Of a stretch of DNA of 64,000 bases, positions 11,763 to 23,956 are shown in pieces; positions within the stretch are counted from its first letter, which is position 1, and each line of letters begins with the position of its first letter. Below the pieces are notes generated by a model. The model saw nothing but the letters and a program-made list of their open reading frames with translations. It ran no database searches and was not told where the DNA came from. The stretch is from Emergomyces orientalis (lineage: Eukaryota; Ascomycota; Eurotiomycetes; Onygenales; Ajellomycetaceae), in NCBI GenBank assembly GCA_002110485.1, contig MOWL01000023.1, positions 1,178,001 through 1,242,000 on the forward strand. Reading direction: 5' to 3'. The position numbers were made by a program, and so were the translations under genes.

Positions 11763-12753
11763 TCGTTTTATCTGGGGTTTTGGCATGGTTTTGGTTTATT
11801 GATTTGGGATTGTGCTGGGCTGGGTTGGGTTGGCATGGGATGGATGGATTGAGTGATGATAATTGTGCAAAGCAAATACAGGCAAAGTAGATACGGAGAT
11901 TTCTGGTTTCACTTTTTCCTTCTTTCTTTCTTTCTTCTTTTCAATTTCCTTCCTGCCTCAGCATCTTTCATCATTCCTCTTCTTTCCGAAGCAAACCGCC
12001 TTGATCTGGTGGATTTTTCTTTCTTTCTCTCCTTTCTTTCGCTTTTCTTCTAATCTTCCTCCTCCGTCCATACTACATATGAATTACCTCTCTCAATGAC
12101 AACCCAAGCTAGCTATCTTCTACGTACTTCCTCTTTCAACCCCTATGATCACCATGAATATATCTATGTCCGTGTGTAAAATGAAAATTGGAAAAACCCA
12201 TGTATATGCGTGGTAATGTACGTAATGTGCCTGGGGTATATACGCCCACCATTGCGTCTCTATTCCATTTCGTGACGTAATCATTCAAATAAAAACCATC
12301 CTAGCCCCTCCCAGCCCGTTATATCCCAAATTTTTTTTTTCTTTTTTCTAAAGAAGGACGGGGAAAAAAAAAAAGGAAAAGAAAGACATGCACGAGGAAG
12401 AAGGGAATATAAAAAATGTATCTACAACATGCCTGCTTCTCTGTCGCTTGTGTCTCCTGCGCTCCCCTCTCCTTCGAAGCGAAACGAAGAGCGATTGATC
12501 GTTGAAGATACCTAAAATTGTTCCACCTTTTTTGCTACAGAATGCATCCCATTCCATCTCCCCTGAAATAAACATAAAAAGAAGAAAGCACGGCGCTCGA
12601 ACCAAAACAAACAAACAACCTATATATATATATATATCCCAGCATTATATATATTTGGGTAACCGACGGGAGCGTTGAAGTCTCAGTCGATCGGATCAGG
12701 GGGCTGTCAAAATCTGATTATTTTGTTCCTTTTTCAACGGCGCATAGGGGTAG
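11763..12753. other. Convergent intergenic region rxt2 / opi3
   Basis: T/C-rich from about 11900 to 12060 (3' side of rxt2), purine-rich from about 12350 to 12420 (3' side of opi3, which runs the other way). A TGACGTAA (ATF-like) sequence lies near 12272. No gene seen. Confidence 0.6.
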
Positions 12754-13742
12754 TTAAGTGCGCTTGCCACCTTTCTTGGACTTCGCGCGGTCGCGTTCGC
12801 GCTTTGCGTAGATTTCGGCAGTGAAGGGGCTGTATGGAGTGGTGGTTATTAGAAGTTGATTTATTCCTGAGGGAGGGTGGATGTGGGGGGGAAGGGTTTC
12901 GGAATCGTGGGTGGGGTATAATAAGTTGGCAAAAGGGTAAAAGTAAAATAGAAAAGGAACTCACTCTTCCCACTTCAGGGCAAGCCAGTAGCACACAAAC
13001 ACCTCAAGCGTCAACAACAACCCAGCCACTTTCCCCTTATACAGCGCCACAGCCAGGAAGCTCATAGTACTGCCCCAGTACATCGGGGATGCTGTGACAT
13101 TGAACGGAAACCCAGTAACAGGCGCATCCATCAGGATCCCAAAGTAATCACCCAGATAAGTCCCAGTGAGGCCCAAGGCCCACATGCTGGATAGCACGAG
13201 GGTGTTTCCCGCGGCGAAGAGGCCATAGGCGAGATATGGCTGGGCGACGGGTTGGTAGAAAGGTTGATCAGCCAGCGCTTGGTTGTAGAGGTGGTCGCGT
13301 ATTATGCCTAGGGAGAAGATGGCGAAGGCGAGGACGTAGCAGCCATTGTAGGCGCCGCCGAAGATGCGGGTTAGGAAGTGGTTTCGGTATTCTGAGTTAT
13401 ATAAGTAACCGTTTTAGGCACGCTTGTAGCTATTTGATACAGACCTTGACGGGCGACGATGCTATATGGTTGGTTAGGTTAGCTCTACTCTTATATCTTC
13501 AATGTTCATGTTCTCGTTTGCTGGATGGGGAAAAACTCACTTCCAGAAGATAGGGTTGAATGCTATGGCGGCCGCAGACACTGTTTGGGGGCGAGAGGGG
13601 GTCTCAGCGATTAGTCCTGATTTCATATGATACCTGGCCAATAGATAGCGTTCATGCGATACAAGTAGATAGTAGAAAGGGGTAAACACATACAATGCAG
13701 GCTTTTTTGGGAGAAATCGACATAATCTGTGAGCGACGACAT
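12754..13742 (-). CDS. opi3: Phosphatidyl-N-methylethanolamine N-methyltransferase
   Basis: Five exons on the minus strand (13694-13742, 13541-13580, 13445-13461, 12965-13391, 12754-12829) give 202 residues, the normal length. It is an ER membrane enzyme performing the last two SAM-dependent methylations that make phosphatidylcholine. Diagnostic blocks are SIAFNPIFWN-like (AIAFNPIFWNIVARQ), EYRNHFLTRIFGGAYNG, the SAM-site region GTYLGDYFGILMDAPVTGFP and the C-terminal lysine-rich tail ending GGKRT. Several hydrophobic segments are visible. The third exon is only 17 bases (NIVARQ region) yet its junctions close the frame exactly and restore the family sequence. The start ATG at 13742 was found by looking upstream for the family N-terminus (VDFSQ). 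It is divergent from mdm1; a candidate inositol/choline-type element lies between them. Confidence 0.92.
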
Positions 13743-13826
13743 TTTTGACTATCGACTTTCTGTGATGTGAAGTACAGGGGAATTCGACAGAGCGCAATTG
13801 TTGGGGGAGTGTCAAAATTGTGGTTG

Positions 13827-13852
13827 TTTTTTTTTTTTTTTTTTTTTTTTTT
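13827..13852. repeat. Poly(T) tract, 26 bases
   Basis: Uninterrupted run of T (A on the opi3 sense strand), about 85 bases upstream of the opi3 start codon. Confidence 0.95.
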
Positions 13853-14206
13853 GGTTGTGCCTGGGATGATGAGGTTAGTCTGGAGTAGTCCGGTATGACG
13901 TTGGTGGTGCTGTTAGCGGTGCTGGTGTATCCGAGAGCCTTGTTTGGCACGACCGCCCAGCGTATGTATTCCAGTATGTGACTTGACTGGAGCCAGGAGA
14001 TCAGAGACTAGAGATACATAGTTTCGACTAATTAATTTTTAAATATATTTTATTTCCCATATTTCTGGGATATTCCAGGTATTTAAGGAAGTATTCCAGT
14101 CCCGTGATCCGGCGATCTGAATCTGATAAGCACCAGCTTGGTTACATAAGCAACATCTTCTCTCCACGGCCCAAAAAGGAAATTGCCAGCGTAACTTCAA
14201 CTTTCA

Positions 14207-14217
14207 ACTTCACATGC
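14207..14217 (+). promoter_or_regulatory. Candidate ICRE/UAS-INO-like element
   Basis: Reads ACTTCACATGC, matching 10 of 11 positions of the yeast inositol/choline-responsive element TYTTCACATGC (Ino2/Ino4 bHLH site), which controls OPI3 in yeast. It lies 465 bases upstream of opi3 and 300 bases upstream of mdm1. Whether filamentous fungi use this system is uncertain; function is inference. Confidence 0.3.
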
Positions 14218-14517
14218 CGCAGTTCAGTCCTTGGTGTTTCTTCTCTTTTTTGCTAACTACTCGACCATCCACTGCTACATAAGAATGCTGTCGCCTCCCA
14301 TGTGCTGACCGCCATCCATACTTAACTGAGCATTCACCGCATTATCAACTGACTAGCGCTGTTTGTTGTCGTCGAAGGCCCGCTACGAACCACAACTCCC
14401 ATCCTCAAAGAAAAAAAAGAGACAACACAAAGAAAAAGCAGGTCATGCCGCTGCTGCATTATTCACTCTCATGAAGTTGTCAACTTGACAGCATGGGGTC
14501 AACTTGTGTTGGGGAGA

Positions 14518-17500
14518 ATGGCCCTAAGTCGCCGTGACCTTATCTTTGCCAGCTTGGGCGGCTTTATCGCGTGGGGTTTGGCCGTGCGCTGCTTTCCCGT
14601 GCTTCGTTACATCGGATACGCCTTCGTCGTCGGTCTCACCATCGCTGCCGTTTGCCTGGGGGCGGTCATCCTTTTAACCGTACGAAGTGGAAATGACTGG
14701 AGAGCTAACAAAGTCAGTTTAGCCGGCACTTCTGTCGCCTTCCTGTCTCCTGATAAATGGGAGAAAGATGTCAGGATTTATGAAAAGAGTGAGGATTATC
14801 GCCCCGACCCGTTATACCCTCAGTCGTTCCTCGTTTCCGAAGCGCTTGGTGAGCTTATCGACCTTACCCTTAGGGATTTTATTTCATCATGGTACCAGGA
14901 TATAAGCGGGAATCCAAGATTTGTCAATGAAGTCGATCGTGGAATAAGGGCTTCATTGGGAAATCTAAGGGACAGGCTGCTTAGGGAAGACTTGGTGGAA
15001 ATTCTGGTGTCGCGGATTGTACCAATTTTAACGAACCATTTCAGGGATTTTGACAAAGCTGAAAGAGCGGTTCGAGGGAAAAATCTGTCGCGCACCGTGA
15101 CTGAATCGGAGGAGCTGGAGATTGCAATTGCAAGCAGATATAGAGATGGAAACCTACACCCTGCTGTATCTATATCTTCGTTCACCGACCTAAAACTGGT
15201 TCAGCAAGAGCACATCCGCAAACTGGTTGTCACAATACTCCCGCAAATGTTGCCAGAAGGTTTAATGAACAGCCGGGTGGTAGCCGTTTTGATAAGGGAG
15301 ATTGTCACATGTGCCGTTCTATACCCGTTGCTATCGCTGCTCTCCGACCCTGATACTTGGAACCAGCTGATGGAGGCCTATGCGCGCACAGCATTACAAG
15401 ACCGCAAGACAGTACGAAAACTACGTGCAGCGTTGGACCAACATGCTTCACCTGCTCCAAAGTCTAAACACAGCCAAGCGTTCCCCAGATTGAAGGCTGG
15501 TGATAGTGAAAGGGATTTTGAAAGGTTTGTTCGAGTTATTCGACGATGCAACATCCTGTCAGATGCGAGAATATTCAGAAGCCAAATTGCCAGCCAGCTC
15601 AAGCGGGAGAGTATGGTCGAGGGCCAAGATCAGGTATATCTCCGCCGCCTGGAAACAGGGAAACGGGTTTTGGATCAGAAAGTTTCAAAGCTTTCAGCGC
15701 TCACCGGCCAGTCCAACAATACACCCGTAAACCCTGTTGATCTTCGTTATAGTTACATTTCAAATCCTCATGAGGTATCTTTGGTGGATGTTATGCACAA
15801 CGCAGCAGGCCTTTCGTACTTCATGGAGTACATGGATCGCCTAAACCACATGTCCCTTGTCCAGTTTTGGGTCGTCGTTGATGGGGTCCGAAATCCTCTT
15901 GAGGATGACTTCGGCGATGATACTCCTACTAGCGCGGTAACATGGACAACCGCCGATAGGAACGACGTAGTGCTCATCAGTGAGCAGCATTTGTCGAAGT
16001 CTGAGCTGCGGGTTCCTGCAGAATCTAGACAGGCGGTGAAAGAGTTCATCGACGCTGGAAAGCGAGCTACCCCGGAGCAATACCGCAAAGCCCGAACAGT
16101 CATCCTCACAACACAAACATCTGTTTTACTCGAGATGCAAAATAAATACTATCCTGGTTTCAAAAAGTCGGACCTCTACTATAAATACCTGGCTTCTGAT
16201 GAAGCTGCTTCCGCGTCCGCGTCCACGTCCCAGTCGGAGAGACCGGCTTTGAATCGTTCAACAGGCTCCGAAGGCCATGAAAGGCGTCCGCTTCCTCCTC
16301 TTACAGGCCGCGCAGCCTCCTCCCAGTCAAGCACAAAACCAAACGATCTTTTAAGAGCGGCTGTTTCTTCAACAGATCTATCGAGCCCATCTAGAAACCT
16401 AAACGACTCTCCCTTCCCCAGGCGATCACTAGACTCGGATCGAGCTCCGTTATTTGATGATGAAACAGAAACCGACCCCCTAGCAGCGTCTATCCAGAGT
16501 ATCGGAAAAGACTCCCAGAACGGGGATAGTGGGGACGGTCACTCTCGTCGTGTTATAGAGACTATGGAAGCCGCTTTGAACGATATTATCACCAACGAAC
16601 CGAATGAATCGAGAGTAGAAGAAACGAAAAACTCGATTAGCTCACCCACAACTAATTTACACTCGAGCAGGGAACAAGATTCATCAAGGAGTTCATTGGA
16701 TTTTCTACACCTCGACAACGGTCCAGCGGGGGAGAAAGGAAAACCAAGTATTGCTTCGTTAGGACTTGTTAATACTTCCTCTAGGATTGGCGTGTTTGCC
16801 GACAACGATCTCTTTTCGGACGAGGAGAAGTTTATCGAAGATGAATACGCCGACCCTGAGACCCAAGAGGATGAAAAAGATCCGGCGGAGGAGATCCATG
16901 AAGCAGCGCCAGGCGATCTTGGTTTGGCAGAGGCCATATCTGCTTTGGCATCTGATATAGAAAAGCTCACCGCCCAAGAAGCGGTTGTGGATACGCTCAC
17001 CAGAAAAGCAGAATTGACTAATAATACCGCGGAGCTGCGTATATTGGGGAAATCCAAGTCGAGCCTACAGCGCGAACTTCGGCGGAAAGAGATGCAGAGG
17101 CAGCAATACATCATTCAAGAAAGTGATAATAGTCTCTACGGGCGTTCTACTGTCCAAATAAAATCCATCATGGTTGGGAAGGAGGAGGATGGCCGAGAAT
17201 ATGCATTATGTATGTCACCTTCGGCTTCAAACCTTAGTAAATGCGTGTTTTTACTAAACAATCGTAGATCTTATCGAGGTACAGAGGAATTCGGGCGACC
17301 AAATGTCTGCTGCGTCCTGGGCAATCCCTCGCCGTTATAGTGAATTCCACGAGCTCCACCAACGGCTGCGAATGAGATATCCATCCGTCCGCAACCTAGA
17401 ATTCCCCCGCCGACGAATGGTAATGAAACTTCAAAAGGATTTTCTCCACAAACGCCGCCTCGCCCTCGAAGCCTATCTCCAACAACTCCTTCTCCTCCCC

Positions 17501-18337
17501 GAGGTATGCCGAAGCCGCGATCTGCGCGCATTCCTATCCCAACGCGCCATCGTCGCCTCCGACGATCCCAACCACCACCACCACCACCACCACCACGAAG
17601 AAAACCAAGACCTCGTCACGCGCATCTACAACTCCGTCGCCGACGGCATGGACGATTTCCTCGGCAACATCACCGTCCTCGACCAACTATCCACAGCAGG
17701 CCAAAACCTCATCTCCGCCGCCACAAATCAGCTCGCCGCCACCAACACCGCCCATCAACCTGACCGCCTCCTCATAAACCCAGAAGATTCCCTCACCGCC
17801 GCCGAAGCCGAAGCGGAACTCAACGCCTTCGAAGATCGCGAACTAGAACCCTTCGTAAAACCCATCTGCGACATCTTTCTCGAAATCTTCGAGCTGAACA
17901 AGGGCAACAACTGGCTGCGCGGGCGCGCCGTCGTCGTCGTCCTGCACCAGTTACTCGGCGGCACGGTGGAGCGCAAAGTGCGCGAGTCCGCCCGGTCGCT
18001 TGTGCAGGATTCGTCCCTGCTGCGCTATATCGGTCTGGCGAAGGAGACGCTGTGGCCTGCTTCCGGTGGGGGTAAGTTGCGGGAAGAGAAGCCGCGGAGT
18101 TTAGCGGAGAAGATGAAGAGTCGGACGGAGGCGAGTGTTATGCTTGCGACGCTTGTACCAGATCTTGCGGCGAGTGTGGTGGGGAGGGCGAATGCGCAGG
18201 CGGCGGCGAGGAGGGTGTTTGCGACGACGAATAATCAGAGGTTAAATGCACATTTGGTTTTTACGATTTTGGATGAGGTTGTGTTTGTATTGTTTGGGAA
18301 TGGGGGTGGTGGAGGTGGAGGTGGAGGGAATAGATGA
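14518..18337 (+). CDS. mdm1: Mdm1-type PXA-RGS-PX sorting nexin
   Basis: Two exons (14518-17209, 17268-18337) encode 1253 residues. The order of parts is: N-terminal membrane segments (about 10-60), PXA domain (about 98-300, from PLYPQSFLVSEALGELIDLT), RGS domain (about 430-560, LSYFMEYMDRLNHMSLVQFW), a disordered acidic region, PX domain (about 870-985, containing RRYSEFHELHQRL) and the nexin C-terminal domain (from about EPFVKPICDIFLEIFELNKG). This is the Mdm1/SNX13/SNX14/SNX25 plan: ER-anchored tethers that bind phosphoinositides on the vacuole or lipid droplets. The intron falls inside the PX domain. Oddities are a run of eight histidines in the PX-nexin linker (near 17571-17596) and a glycine run at the extreme C-terminus. 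Codon use shifts to higher GC in exon 2. Confidence 0.92.
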
Positions 18338-18486
18338 GAAAAGGGGGAGGGAAGAAAAGATGATAATGTATGAGGTGTGTTTTTATGGAGGTGGTGATAA
18401 TATAATGTTATGAATAATGTATGTGTGCGTACATATAATAGTTTCTTTTTTCCCTTCTTCCTCTTTTGTTGCGTTGGCTTCTATTC

Positions 18487-18492
18487 AATAAA
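18487..18492 (+). terminator. Candidate polyadenylation signal of mdm1
   Basis: AATAAA hexamer 150 bases after the mdm1 stop codon, within a T/C-rich 3' flank. Confidence 0.3.
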
Positions 18493-18962
18493 CTCTTTCT
18501 TTCTTGTTTTTTTTCCCCTTTCCTTATTTTCCCCTAACGTTACCTGGTAAGTTTCGATATCCCAAATCTCTCCCTCCCATTGTGTCGTATCCTAATCCAT
18601 GGTGCACATCCCCGCCCGCATCTGTTTTGTTTTGCTCTTTTATTTCCCCCTCTTTTTTACCTGTTTACCATCTTTTTTTTCTCTTCAAATGAAACACGAC
18701 AGTCATAAGTCACACAATATCTTCGTGGCCTCAAGGACTCTACCACTCACATGCTCGCACTCAACCAGTCTGCCCCTTTTCTGAGGTATGTATGGAAAAA
18801 CCTAATCCATACCAAAAAGGAGTTACATACCCCCAAATAATCCATAAAATTCACAAATTTTTAGAATACTACAAAACCAAAATTTAATGATATGATATGT
18901 GCTTGTAAAAATTTTTGGAAACATAAAACATACCTACACAAAATAAATAAAAATTAATTTCT

Positions 18963-18964
<2 letters not shown>

Positions 18965-18996
<32 letters not shown>
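18965..18996. repeat. Poly(T) tract, 32 bases
   Basis: Uninterrupted T run in the convergent gap. Confidence 0.95.
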
Positions 18997-18997
<1 letters not shown>

Positions 18998-20245
18998 ATA
19001 AACAAAAATAAATAAAAAGTGATGAACCCAAAATTCCTCGTCAGGCTGGGCATTAATATATATAATATGACTATGTGAAAGCAAGGCTCGCTGATGCTGG
19101 GCCCAGTTATCATATCTACATACATATTCAAGGAAACATACCAACCTAGGCCCTGACCACCTGGAATTCCATGCAGCCATGCAGCTAACCAAAAAAAGTA
19201 GAACTGTTCACCCCACCCCGGCATCAGAGAGATTTTACTAAGTATTTTTGTGTGTATATATATATGTGTGTGTGTGTGTAGTATTGGAATGTATGCTATA
19301 CTGTTATTTCAGCAGATTTAAATAAAGATGTCTAGGTAAGGTTAGAGAGTTTTATCGAGATACACTTTAGCTTAACTCCTTTGTAAGTGTGTAACTTACC
19401 CAGACTACCTAGTAGGTACTACCTTCCTTGCTTTCTACCTGAAAATAAATAAAATAAAATAAAAACCCCGGATATGATTATGATGGATGGATAATGATTC
19501 CATTCCATTCCGTTCCATTTTCAATGAGTGACAAGTGACAAAGTTGATGTGATGAATTTCTCCTTCTACAACACAATTTGTGTTTTGGGAAAAAAAAGGC
19601 AATCAACAATCCAACAAACAACAATGGCATGAAAAAAAATGCCAGAGAATGAGATAAATCAGAGGGCAGGAAACCAGAAAACACAGTACATCTTAAAAAA
19701 ACAAACAAACCGGGGGGCATCAAGGGCGGGGCAAACAAGTCAAGACTAAACATCAAAAGCATAGAAATCTTACGCGCCATGGCGAGAAAGAAATAAAATA
19801 TAAAATTGCCCCGATTCGTTGTTTGTTCTTTTTGCATTTGATCAAAATCCGCAGACAAGGGAAGAGTGTAAAGATGTTAAGAAGCTAAGAAGTGAAGAAG
19901 TTTCATATCAGAGACCAAGACCAAGATCGCCATCCCTATTTCTTTATCTCTCGCACATATACACACATAAAACGTAAAGTTTAAACCCCCGTTCCGTGCA
20001 AAGGCGCTTGAAGGAGAACACACACACATACACGCACATACACGCACACAAAAGGTAGGTAGTTCAATAAGAAAAGAACAGGGTAAGTGATGGGTCTGGT
20101 ATACAATGGGGGGAGAGGGGAGAGAAGAAACAATATAAAGGTAAGGTGGCAGCCCCTTTATCTACGTCACTTAGTAACGTGCTGGTGGAGGGAGCCACAC
20201 AAGAGCGGAGAGAGAGAGAAGGGGCGTTCAAATTTATTGTTGAAG

Positions 20246-21013
20246 CTACTCATCACCACCCTTCTTCTTAGATTTCTTCGAGCTGGCGGGCGCACCCTGT
20301 TTTTTCTGGTGGACGATTAGTCGGGTCCATGATTCCTCTTTATCCCACTCGAAGCCTGCGAGGATGGGGTTGTCGAGTTCGTCGTCGGCCTGATCCATCA
20401 TTTATATGGTTAGCTACGGACTGTCTTATCTACATAGATACATACATATATCTGAGGAAGAGGGAGAGATATATAAATATATACCTTCTTCTTGAATTGC
20501 TTATGGATAGCGTCTAGCGCATCCTTGATTGTGACGCCCTTGAGGTTTCTAGCTGTGACTTCGAGGCCTAGGGGGAAGTGCAGATCTATCCGCTTGACGG
20601 GCGGTTTGGTGAGGAATTTCTTGAGGGTATCTTTTTCGTCGAGGGTTGCGGGGGAGGTGTTGAGTTTCCTAGAAGACATGAGTATATATATATAATATGT
20701 AGGTGGAGGGGTTTGTATATGCTTACCAGTTGAGCTTCTGTGTCTCAGGGGCAATGGCGAGTTCGATTCCTTCCTTTTCTGTGCGGGATGTCAGATTGTG
20801 TACTACAATATGTACTGGATATATATATGTATATTTCCATATATAAAACATACCTAGGTCATTGATGTTCCTGACTCCTTCCGAAGTCGAGGTAGTCCGT
20901 TTGTGGGCCTTTTCCTTCTTGTCGAGGGTCTTCTTGTCCGCCTTGGAGTCTTTGGGAGGGGATATTGAGAGGCCAGCTACGGCGGAGTCGATCTTGGAGA
21001 GCTCTTCCGACAT
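20246..21013 (-). CDS. Small conserved protein, function unknown (possibly DUF6699-like)
   Basis: Four exons (20854-21013, 20727-20778, 20485-20668, 20246-20389) join in frame to 179 residues. The N-terminal 55 residues are Lys/Ser/Thr-rich and look disordered. The middle (about 55-135) looks folded, with KRIDLHFPLGLEVTARNLKG followed by VTIKDALDAIHKQFKKK, a pattern of beta strand then amphipathic helix. After it comes LDNPILAGFEWDKEESW, and the protein ends in a Lys/Ser tail (SSKKSKKKGGDE). I do not recognise it securely. The block 'hydrophobic substrate-like strands plus KDALDAIH helix' recalls DUF6699 proteins, but I would not rely on it. All four exons have good splice sites, arguing for a real gene. 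No predicted membrane segment or signal peptide. Confidence 0.7.
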
Positions 21014-22852
21014 GATTGATTGATAGATTGATGGAGTGATTTGGGGGAGGGGGAGCATGTAATGGTAGGCTGAGGTTCCACGGGATGGCAGGGTTAGTTT
21101 GGAGGACAGTGAGTGTGACTGGGAGTTTTCAAGTGACGGGGGTACAAAGGATAGAAGAGGACAGTATATACTGTAGAGGAGATCTGGGAAAGGAGAAGAG
21201 TTGAGAGTGCTGAGAGAGATGATACGGCGGGGGTTCTGAGAGTGAGAGTGAGGCTGAGAACAGAACAGAGAGTTGTGTGATGACTCGGGTGTGGGGGAAG
21301 GGGAGGGTACTTACTGTGAGAGTATAGTTGGTTTTAAGTATAGAGTTGTAGTAGAGGTGAATACTAGGTATAGCAAGATATAGCAAGCCTTAGTGAGCAA
21401 AGAAGCAGGTGACAGTCAGATGAGACAGGAAGCAGATCAGGTACGAGACGAGATGGGAGGGATGGTGGATGAGATGAGACCGGGAAGAGAAGAGAAGGAG
21501 AAGAAGTAGAGGAGGAGAAGAAGTAGAGGAGGAGAAGTCAAAAGACGAGCGAGACGAGGGAGACGAAGCCCGGCTGAGGTAAGGGAGAGTGGTCACGCAG
21601 CCGGAAAGCGGGGAAAGGGGAGACATCTATCCCAGGGTTTTAACTATTATTGTATCTGGAGTGACCCCGGAGTGACCGGCAGCTGCGGTGCTCTTCCCAC
21701 CAGCCGATGACGTACTGCCCAAGTACCCAGCGTTTTGTCGCTGGTTCTGGTCTGGATTCCCTTTTTTGCCCATTAATAATAACCTTCTCTCCCTTTTGAC
21801 TCGGTTATCCCCCCCAAACCAGCCAAAAACAAGGTACGGCACTCTACATAACCCAGGCAGCTTGGGTAAATAAATACCTGCTGTGTTCCTGGCTAGGGAA
21901 ATTGGGTACCCCTATTTACCTGGGTACCTACTATGCTATAATCTTGATATGTATATCTTCAAACGCTGTATATCTCCATGTCATGTTGATATCTCAGGTC
22001 CTGCGCTGCTCTGTTAGTATGCTCTGCTCACGCCACCCAGTCTAGAAACAATGCTGTCATTGTTCGCATGCCAATTAATTGTGGAGATGAGTTACTAGTT
22101 AAACACTACGCTAGCCCTGTTGTCTCCTCTTTTTCCTGGCCCGCTAAGTTACTAACCCTGCACCCCGCATTCTGTATGGAGTATTGGGGGAGAGAGGTGG
22201 ATGGAGTGTGGAGTAAGCCCTCTCCCTCTCTCTCTCTCTCGCCCTTCCCTACGCATTACTATTAACTTCCTTTTCTCTTTGTTCTTGTCCTTGTTCTTGC
22301 TCCTGATGTAAAAGTGAAAAAAATGCGTACCACATCGCCCCTAGTGATCTTTTGGGTTAAAGCGTATGGGCGTGGCGTTTGGTATTTAACCAACACAAAA
22401 GAAATTCATCGAGGATTACATGGATATCCTTCTGTGCGATGATTGAGCTGACGGTCTGACGGGCGTCGATGGGTGTTTTTCTTCATTCAACTGGGCAAGT
22501 TTATTAAATTATTTAAGGTTGTTTCATAGCCGTTTCGTCCACCCCACTCTAACTAGTTCTGGAGCCCCATTTGCTGCCTGTGAGATCTGGTGAGACGTTT
22601 TTCGATGACAGACGAGGTATCGCAAGAATGCATTTTCAATCATGAGAGAGAGAGAGAGAGCTTGTTCTTCAATTTTTAAGAACACCTTTCTAACATGCAA
22701 CAACAATGTAATCTTTTTGTTGATACTTTTGATTTTTTCTGATCTGCGGGAATACCAGCTAGGCTGTCTCTAACTTGGTTTCCCACCACACAGGTCAGTC
22801 CATTTCTCAACTATCAAAATTAAATTGGAAACCTACAGCATGAGGGGAAAAA

Positions 22853-22891
<39 letters not shown>

Positions 22892-23956
22892 CAACCCAAC
22901 CAGCCATCTGGCTATATACTTTTACTGTACTCTTCATTGCGTTCTGACTCGCCACCCCCGACTCCCGATCACCCACTACTACGACTACTCTCCCATAACC
23001 ACCATTAAAACGTACCTACCTACACGCGCGGAGCCCCCCTCCTTGCCTGTATGGGGTGTCTTGGGCTAGAGGAGATTGTTTTTTGGCCTGCAGGCAGTGT
23101 GTACATGTACCCATCTGCTTTGTGGTTTTATGTAGACAAACTTCGTCAAGCCCGTGATAGCTGGATAGATAAATAACTGAGAATGGGTGGCGCTCAAAGA
23201 AACACTCCATCAATTGGTGGTTGCTGTTTGCTTGCTGGGAAGTTGAACCCCTTTTCTAAAACGATGTAGCGGTAACTGGGATTCCATTCAATATTTTGAT
23301 AAACAGCACAAAGATTCCCAGGATAGATAGATAGTAAATGGTGCAAATTTGGTAAATTTTGGTAAAATATGGCTGCTCTGCCATATCAACTGTATTCTCC
23401 GAGACACGGTCGTGTGCGAGTTGATATACGTATCAAACGCTGCAACGGGAAGCATGAAAGGGATGAAGGGCGGCTGAGTCGTCGGTTGTATTAAGGGCTT
23501 CAGGCTGCGGTGTTTATTCAACTCGCATTGTTTTGCTGTAACCTACTGATATTGGGCGTTCCACATTCAGTTTCAAGAGGTGCTGAAAGACTAAACCAAC
23601 AGGGAATAAGAGTGACCCTATTTCCACAAGGTCAGTGATGCATTTCGCCGAAACATTGTGTCTGTTGGTTGCTGAATTGTTGTTATCTACTAGGTCCGTA
23701 TTTCTCTTATTTCTCTGTGGGAGTTATGTTGCCTTTTGGGGGAGGCAGAAGCCAGATGTTTGTCTTGTTTGCAGCCCAAGCTCAACCTCTCTATCCAAAA
23801 AAGCTGTTGAAACCAGTTAACAAACGGCGCCAACACCTCTCTTCCTCGACAACACCGCTCATATATCCGCTGGGACCGTTATTTACCCCGCGGCCTGCCC
23901 GAATAACCTAGCAGCTCTGCATAGGTGACATCGAAATTGCCAAAAACCCGCTCAAC
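21014..23956. other. Divergent intergenic region, 2.9 kb
   Basis: Between two divergent genes. Purine-rich from about 21130 to 21620 (the upstream flank of the minus gene), with GAGGAGAAGAAGTAGAG repeats near 21490-21540. A (GA)n microsatellite lies at 22855-22889. No open frame resembles a family, and I see no terminal repeats or transposase remnants. Confidence 0.55.
22855..22889. repeat. (AG)n microsatellite
   Basis: About 17 AG units; a shorter AG tract occurs near 22645-22660. Confidence 0.95.

Larger units (their letters stand above)
13743..14517. promoter_or_regulatory. Divergent promoter region opi3 / mdm1
   Basis: 775 bases separate the two start codons of two divergently transcribed ER lipid genes. 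It holds the poly(T) tract and the candidate ICRE-like site at 14207-14217. No coding frame of note. Confidence 0.6.
18338..20245. other. Convergent intergenic region, 1.9 kb
   Basis: T/C-rich from about 18430 to 18690, then a 32-T run at 18965-18996, TATG/TGTG repeats near 19250, and an A/G-rich half from about 19440 to 20240 that would be the 3' flank of the minus-strand gene. No coding frame resembles a family. Confidence 0.6.

Noticed and set aside
11370..11786. 138-codon minus-strand frame over the 3' part of rxt2
   Set aside because: Proline-rich shadow of a GC-rich coding region; the plus-strand frame is clearly the gene.
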